Part shown: one piece after another, positions 14,146 to 17,648 of the stretch
Position numbering within the stretch: position 1 is the stretch's first letter
How the letters are laid out: every line of letters begins with the position of its first letter
Source: URHD0088 sp041488295
Lineage (GTDB): Bacteria; Pseudomonadota; Alphaproteobacteria; ATCC43930; CGMCC-115725
Reading direction: 5' to 3'
Length of the DNA: 17,648 nt
Assembly (NCBI GenBank): GCA_041488295.1
Contig: JBGPOZ010000081.1
Location: 1-17,648 of the forward strand
Made by a program: the position numbers and the translations under genes
The notes under the pieces: generated by a model
Database searches by the model: none
What the model was told of the DNA's origin: nothing
Seen by the model: the letters and a program-made list of their open reading frames with translations, nothing else

Positions 14146-14963
14146 TCACGCGCCCGGCGGGCATCGTCCTCTCGCTCGAGACCTCGGCCGCCTGGCTCCT
14201 CGGTCTTCTCTGGATCCTGCCGCTCGCCTACGCCGCATGGACGGCGATCCACCCCGGCGCCTTTGCGACGCATTTCGCTCCGGGCGCGCCGCTCACCACG
14301 GCGAACTTCGTCAACGCGTGGAACGCGGCGCCCTTCGCCCGCTACTTCCTCAACACGATTCTGCTCGTGACGATGATCCTCGCGGCGCAGCTCGTCCTGT
14401 CGACCCTCGCCGCCTATGCCTTCGCGCGCTTCCCGTTTCGCGGCAGCACGCTTGCCTTCCTGCTGGTCTTGGCGCAGCTCATGATCATGCCGGACGTCCT
14501 CATCGTCGAGAACTACGCGACCATGGGGAGGCTCGGCATTCTCGACAGCATCCTCGCGATCGGATTGCCGTACATGGCATCGGCCTTCGGCATCTTTCTC
14601 TTGCGCCAGACCTTCAAATCGGTGCCGCGCGAGCTCGACGAAGCGGCCCGCGTCGAGGGGGCGGGGCCGATGACCGTCTTGTTACGGGTCTACGTACCGC
14701 TGGCGAAGCCGGTCTATCTCGCCTTCGCCCTCGTCTCGGTCAGCTATCACTGGAACAATTTCCTGTGGCCGCTCATCGTCACCAACTCGGTGACGACGCG
14801 CCCGCTCACGGTCGGGCTGCAGGTCTTCGCCTCGGTCGATCAGGGCGTCGATTGGTCGATCATCACCGCCGCGACGCTGATGACCTCAGCGCCGTTGCTG
14901 TTCGCCTTCCTACTGTTCCAGCGCCAATTCGTTCAAAGCTTCATGCGCGCCGGGATCCGGTAA
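14142..14963 (+). CDS. CUT1 ABC transporter permease, UgpE type
   Basis: This 273-residue channel partner starts at a GTG whose last two bases are shared with the previous stop (GTGA at 14142-14145). The product begins ITRPAGIVLSLET, with the first span near 14-35, and the TTANFVNAWNAAPFARYFLNT segment (52-72) marks the MalG/UgpE class. The coupling loop EAARVEG at 167-173 is complete. The late SYHWNNFLWPLIV block replaces the FSWNNFIFG of the first importer's partner. No ATPase gene follows: after the stop comes a small gene in the opposite direction. The pair therefore depends on an ATPase encoded elsewhere, most simply the one at 5486-6487. Confidence 0.92.
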   Translation: MITRPAGIVLSLETSAAWLLGLLWILPLAYAAWTAIHPGAFATHFAPGAPLTTANFVNAWNAAPFARYFLNTILLVTMILAAQLVLSTLAAYAFARFPFRGSTLAFLLVLAQLMIMPDVLIVENYATMGRLGILDSILAIGLPYMASAFGIFLLRQTFKSVPRELDEAARVEGAGPMTVLLRVYVPLAKPVYLAFALVSVSYHWNNFLWPLIVTNSVTTRPLTVGLQVFASVDQGVDWSIITAATLMTSAPLLFAFLLFQRQFVQSFMRAGIR

Positions 14964-14977
14964 GTCCTCGCCGGGGC

Positions 14978-15127
14978 TCAGAAGACCTCGTAAAGAACGA
15001 GGCCGGCAACCCCCCACAAGCTCAGCGACGCGCCGACAATGATAGCGAGCGACAGGCGCACCGAGGAAGGCGTCCGATCTATATCTCGAACCAAAACAGC
15101 AGAGTGATGTTGATCTAACGTCGTCAT
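14978..15127 (-). CDS. Small single-span membrane protein (49 residues)
   Basis: A 50-codon frame starts at the ATG at 15127 and ends with TGA at 14978. A polar N-terminus (MTTLDQHHSAVLVRDIDRTP) is followed by one strong hydrophobic segment from about residue 25 to 47 (LSLAIIVGASLSLWGVAGLV then LYEVF). Codons in the membrane part favour G/C at third positions, like the neighbouring genes. Small proteins with a charged head and a W-containing single span near the C-terminus are frequent in rhizobial genomes and have no known function. No good Shine-Dalgarno is visible, and the gene converges on the permease with 14 bases between the stops. Its upstream region is AT-rich, as expected for a promoter. 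It is real with moderate confidence only, because short frames can arise by chance. Confidence 0.55.
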   Translation of the reverse strand: MTTLDQHHSAVLVRDIDRTPSSVRLSLAIIVGASLSLWGVAGLVLYEVF

Positions 15128-15299
15128 GAAGCGTGATATAATTGATCAATTGCCTAAAACAATTACTTAATAGTTCAAAAGCCAATATTTCAATGAAACC
15201 ACAGCGTTCATTTTGAATAGTGAGCAATTTGTGTCTGGTTTCTATTTTTGGGTTCGGTGACTTTCAATACTGAATTTCATTTGGATGGCCATGTAGAGG
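15128..15299. other. AT-rich intergenic stretch with 12-base palindrome
   Basis: Unlike the flanking DNA, this stretch is strongly AT-biased and has no coding frame I can support. AATTGATCAATT (15140-15151) is a perfect 12-base palindrome lying 13 bases upstream of the small membrane protein's start, a plausible operator position. TATAAT on the plus strand overlaps its left edge, but no gene in that direction follows. Confidence 0.4.
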
Positions 15300-15758
15300 T
15301 CACAGGATTTCATGAACTTGATAGATGGGGCCGGTGGGAATGCGATAGCCGGTCGCGACTGCCACGATCTTGTTGAGCCAGAGATAGGCGGCGGCGCTCG
15401 TCTCGAAGAAGGGCGCGGTGCGGAAATAGTATTCGGACGGATCGACCGGGGCGCCGCGATTGAGGCGGTCGATGACGGGCGCCGGCCCATGCCGCACGCC
15501 GCGATAGGTCATGTTGATGAGGGCGCCGTCCTCGGTCCGCAAGGTCGCTCGGACATCGAGTTGAAGGGCGCCGTCGGCACGCTCGATGATCCAATCCGAG
15601 CCGCCGGCAAGGACGGTTCCGCGTAAGCGCGGGCCTTCGAAATGGCCGCCCGTGATTTGCACGATGCGGCGGTCGCCAAGCGGCGTCGTGCCCAGAAACA
15701 ACGGCGGATCGACCGTGATCGTCACCGCGAAGAGGAATTTCGTCTTGATATCGTTCAT
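15300..15758 (-). CDS. DUF3237 family protein
   Basis: The product is 152 residues, the normal full length for DUF3237, a single-domain cytoplasmic beta-barrel-like family of unknown biochemical function. Typical features are the N-terminal FLFAVTITVDPPLFLGTTPLGDRRIVQITGG-type opening (residues 8-38), the FEGPRLRGTVLAGGSDWIIERADG block in the middle, LRTEDGALINMTYRGVRHG, and the C-terminal YYFRTAPFFETSAAAYLWLNKIVAVATG. DUF3237 genes often lie in aromatic or lactone catabolic clusters, which agrees with an amidohydrolase-2 gene nearby, but this is contextual only. GGGAG lies about 10 bases before the ATG at 15758. There is no signal peptide. It is divergent from the hypothetical gene at 15869. 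Confidence 0.9.
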   Translation of the reverse strand: MNDIKTKFLFAVTITVDPPLFLGTTPLGDRRIVQITGGHFEGPRLRGTVLAGGSDWIIERADGALQLDVRATLRTEDGALINMTYRGVRHGPAPVIDRLNRGAPVDPSEYYFRTAPFFETSAAAYLWLNKIVAVATGYRIPTGPIYQVHEIL

Positions 15759-15868
15759 GCTCTCGCTCCCGCCTCTGGCGAGGAAATTCGTCGCGGCCGC
15801 GCGCCGCGCAGGATTTGGGTCACAGAATTGACATCCCCGACCTCGCTCTCCTTCGCTAGTTTCGCGCC

Positions 15869-16135
15869 ATGATGACGAACCTAGTCAAGCACGACCTTCA
15901 CCACTCCGTCTGGCGCACCTACCGCCACGCGATCGTTGCCGATGCAAGCTGGGACGCCGCCAAAGCGTTCCAGTCCGCGCTCGATGTCGTCCTGCGCCTG
16001 GAACCCGATCTGGATGCGCCGACGGCCTGCCGCGAAACCGCGCGGATGATCATGATGCGGCCACGCGGGGTCGGCAATCACGGGCGCGTCGCCCGCGCCC
16101 GCGTGCCGGAAACGCGGCTCGCGGCCGTCGCCTGA
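15869..16135 (+). CDS. Hypothetical protein, 88 residues
   Basis: I do not recognise this family. The protein starts MMTNLVKHDLHHSVWRTYRH and has a predicted helical N-terminal two thirds (SWDAAKAFQSALDVVLRLEP then CRETARMIMM), followed by a basic, Arg-rich tail. There is no signal peptide or membrane span, so it is probably cytoplasmic. Third codon positions are strongly G/C, as in neighbouring real genes, and the frame is continuous from an ATG pair at 15869/15872. TTGACA occurs about 36 bases before the start (15828-15833) and could be a -35 box, without a clear -10. An overlapping minus-strand frame (15881-16192) is possible but has a less natural composition. Confidence 0.6.
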   Translation: MMTNLVKHDLHHSVWRTYRHAIVADASWDAAKAFQSALDVVLRLEPDLDAPTACRETARMIMMRPRGVGNHGRVARARVPETRLAAVA

Positions 16136-16220
16136 TCGATGCCGCGGCTGCGGCTCGCAAGGGAGGCGTGACGCCGATCGAAGTCTGGTCAATTCGCTCG
16201 CGCCTCGTTACAACACAAAT

Positions 16221-16694
16221 ATGCGTCTGTCCGAGCGAGCGGTCGCCCTTGCGGCCGGGTTGGTGCGGTGCGCCAAAGGTATAGGGGCGCGGTTTTTCGT
16301 CGCGATCATGCTTGCCGTCGCCGGCTGCTCCTCCGCCGAGCCGCCGCATTCCGACTATTTCCTCGTCTTCTTCGAGCCGACCGGCGCCGGCCTCTTGCCC
16401 GAGGGTAAGGCGGCTCTCGCCCGGGCCGTGCACGAAGCCGGGCGCGGCAATCCGCGCGAAATCGCGATCAAGGGCTATGTCAGGGCCGACGGCAACGAGC
16501 GGGATTTGTCCGAGCAACGCATGCAGGTCGTCGAACAGACGCTGATCGCCGGCGGGCTCTCGGGGAAGATCATGCGTCGCACGCCCGAGACGGTCGATCC
16601 ACAAGCCTTCGGCCGGCTTGGAAACGGCGTCGTCGTACAGATCGAGCGCGGCGCGGCGCCAAAGCCGACCGCCGGCGACGCCGCATCGGAATAG
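16221..16694 (+). CDS. OmpA-like lipoprotein
   Basis: This 157-residue protein has a rather long N-terminal region ending in a lipobox, LAVAGC, with Cys36 as the predicted lipidated residue. The hydrophobic core (residues 24-35) follows a basic segment, and an alternative start further in would shorten this leader. The mature part resembles a reduced OmpA C-terminal, peptidoglycan-associated domain: a first strand YFLVFFEPTGAGL, helix EGKAALARAVHEAG, strand EIAIKGYVRADG, then RDLSEQRMQVVEQTLIAGGL. The canonical Asp/Arg peptidoglycan-binding pair is partly kept in the ADG-NERDLSEQR segment. It is probably anchored in the outer membrane facing the periplasm. Family membership is moderately secure; binding to peptidoglycan is inference. 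Confidence 0.78.
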   Translation: MRLSERAVALAAGLVRCAKGIGARFFVAIMLAVAGCSSAEPPHSDYFLVFFEPTGAGLLPEGKAALARAVHEAGRGNPREIAIKGYVRADGNERDLSEQRMQVVEQTLIAGGLSGKIMRRTPETVDPQAFGRLGNGVVVQIERGAAPKPTAGDAASE

Positions 16695-16842
16695 ACGTCG
16701 CGCCTCGGTGTTGCTCTTGGATCGTCGGCGAGCGAGCGATTCACGCGATCGTGATGGGATGCGTAAGGCCGTGATCGCGCCGACGCGGGATTGCCGTTTA
16801 GATTTCGGCGACGACTCGGCTGGCATCTGAGGGAATGTAACA

Positions 16843-17505
16843 ATGTCTCTGAAGCAGCAACTCGCCGAATACAGGATCGGCTGGCATCAGCGCGTCCCGG
16901 CCGAGCGCAAGGCGGCGATGGAACGCCATATCGAGCAATTGCGTCACGGCGAGGTCGCCAAGGCGATGCTGAAGGCGGGCGACCGCGCACCGGCGATCGT
17001 CTTGAAGAATGCGCGCGGCGCCACCGTCGATGTCGCGCGCTTGCTCGAGCAGGGGCCGGTCATCGTCACCTTCTATCGCGGCGGCTGGTGCCCCTATTGC
17101 AACATGGAGCTCAAGGCCTATCAGGAGATCCTGCCGGAGATCGCCGCGGCGGGCGCGTCGCTGGTTGCGATCAGCCCCGAGAAACCCGACGACACGCTCT
17201 CGACCGCCGAGAAGAACGCGCTCACCTTCGAGGTGCTGAGCGATGAGGGTCAGAAAGTCGGGCGCGCCTTTCGCCTTGTCTATGAATTCACCGACGAGCT
17301 GCGCGGCGTCTATCACGGCTTCGGGCTCGATATTCCCGGCAAGAACGGGACGCCGAATGAATGGGCACTCCCGGTCTCGGCAACCTATGTCATCGGCAGC
17401 GACGGCGTCATCCTTTACGCCAATACCGATGTCGACTACCGCGACCGCGCCGATCCTCGCGAGGTCCTGGGCAATCTGACCCGCCGCGCCGCAGCCGCCG
17501 AGTAG
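16843..17505 (+). CDS. Peroxiredoxin-like (AhpC/TSA) protein
   Basis: The 220-residue protein has a helical N-terminal extension (1-45) and a thioredoxin-fold AhpC/TSA domain. GDRAPAIVLKNARG (46-59) opens the domain. The active-site block is VIVTFYRGGWCPYCNMEL, with Cys83 and Cys86 in a CPYC arrangement, as in the peroxiredoxin-like family rather than in typical 2-Cys peroxiredoxins. SLVAISPEKPDDTLSTAEKN and FEVLSDEGQKVGRAFRLVYE follow, and PVSATYVIGSDGVILYANTD closes the fold. It is likely a cytoplasmic thiol peroxidase or disulfide reductase reducing peroxides at the expense of thioredoxin; the exact activity is not assignable. GAGGGA before the ATG at 16843 supports the start. It appears to be transcribed alone or with the upstream lipoprotein, about 150 bases away. 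Confidence 0.93.
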   Translation: MSLKQQLAEYRIGWHQRVPAERKAAMERHIEQLRHGEVAKAMLKAGDRAPAIVLKNARGATVDVARLLEQGPVIVTFYRGGWCPYCNMELKAYQEILPEIAAAGASLVAISPEKPDDTLSTAEKNALTFEVLSDEGQKVGRAFRLVYEFTDELRGVYHGFGLDIPGKNGTPNEWALPVSATYVIGSDGVILYANTDVDYRDRADPREVLGNLTRRAAAAE

Positions 17506-17570
17506 CCTCTCCCGAATTCCGCCCTGAAGTCGCCTTCTTCCCGCAATACGGGGAGAGGGCGATCCTTTTC
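17506..17570 (+). repeat. CTCTCCC/GGGAGAG hairpin repeat, possible terminator
   Basis: CCTCTCCC (17506-17513) can pair with GGGAGAGG (17551-17558), and a tighter fold pairs TCTTCCCG (17536-17543) with CGGGGAGA (17549-17556) around the loop CAATA. The element starts directly after the peroxiredoxin-like gene and is followed by a short TTTT, so it can act as a weak terminator. Its arms match the kind of dispersed intergenic repeat seen in rhizobial genomes, and a related short copy lies at 11914-11929. The last 80 bases of the window after it hold no recognised gene; TTGACA at 17630-17635 may be a -35 box for a gene beyond the edge. Confidence 0.5.
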
Positions 17571-17648
17571 CATGCCGGGTTACCCGCTCGAAGCAGGCGA
17601 GCCATGCGGCGCTCCGGTGGTGCCGCGCCTTGACATGCGCGCGAGCGC

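Noticed and set aside
14986..15002. CCTCG-N7-CGAGG hairpin after the second importer
   Set aside because: The stem is short, there is no T-run, and it lies inside the end of the small minus-strand gene, so it is not called a terminator.

Overview
The window looks like chromosome of a GC-rich alphaproteobacterium, probably a soil or plant-associated member of the Hyphomicrobiales (rhizobial type). The reasons are strong G/C preference at third codon positions in the real genes, frequent GTG/TTG starts, ATGA/GTGA stop-start overlaps, two sugar ABC importers of the CUT1 type, and short CTCTCCC/GGGAGAG hairpin repeats. The species assignment is inference. No rRNA, tRNA or CRISPR array was seen.

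Layout. 1-781: no convincing large gene; the first 180 bases are AT-richer than the rest. 782-979: a small secreted Lys/His/Thr-rich protein followed by a strong intrinsic terminator. 1244-2101: a COG3618-type amidohydrolase (lactonase-like) broken by one in-frame amber codon. 2275-6487: a complete four-gene CUT1 importer (Tat-exported binding protein, two permeases, ATPase). 6479-6826: a degraded 5' remnant of an IS1380-family transposase on the minus strand. 7153-8277: a cytochrome b561-like membrane protein and a convergent secreted CHRD-domain protein. 8540-11751: a three-gene signalling operon of membrane histidine kinase, single-domain response regulator, and response regulator fused to a class III adenylate cyclase. 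11963-14963: a second CUT1 importer (binding protein and two permeases) without its own ATPase. 14978-15758 (minus): a 49-residue single-span membrane protein missed by usual length cut-offs, an AT-rich gap, and a DUF3237 protein. 15869-17505: an 88-residue hypothetical protein, an OmpA-like lipoprotein and a peroxiredoxin-like protein, ending in a hairpin repeat.

How the parts may work together. The broken amidohydrolase and the two importers resemble a carbohydrate or sugar-lactone uptake and catabolism locus. The second importer probably borrows the ATPase of the first, because CUT1 ATPases are often shared. The redox/two-component/adenylate cyclase block sits between that ATPase and the second importer, next to a transposase remnant, so it may have been inserted into a once continuous transport locus. 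The kinase module would turn an envelope signal into cAMP, with the stand-alone receiver as a competing phosphate acceptor. Whether cAMP controls the flanking transporters cannot be read from the sequence.
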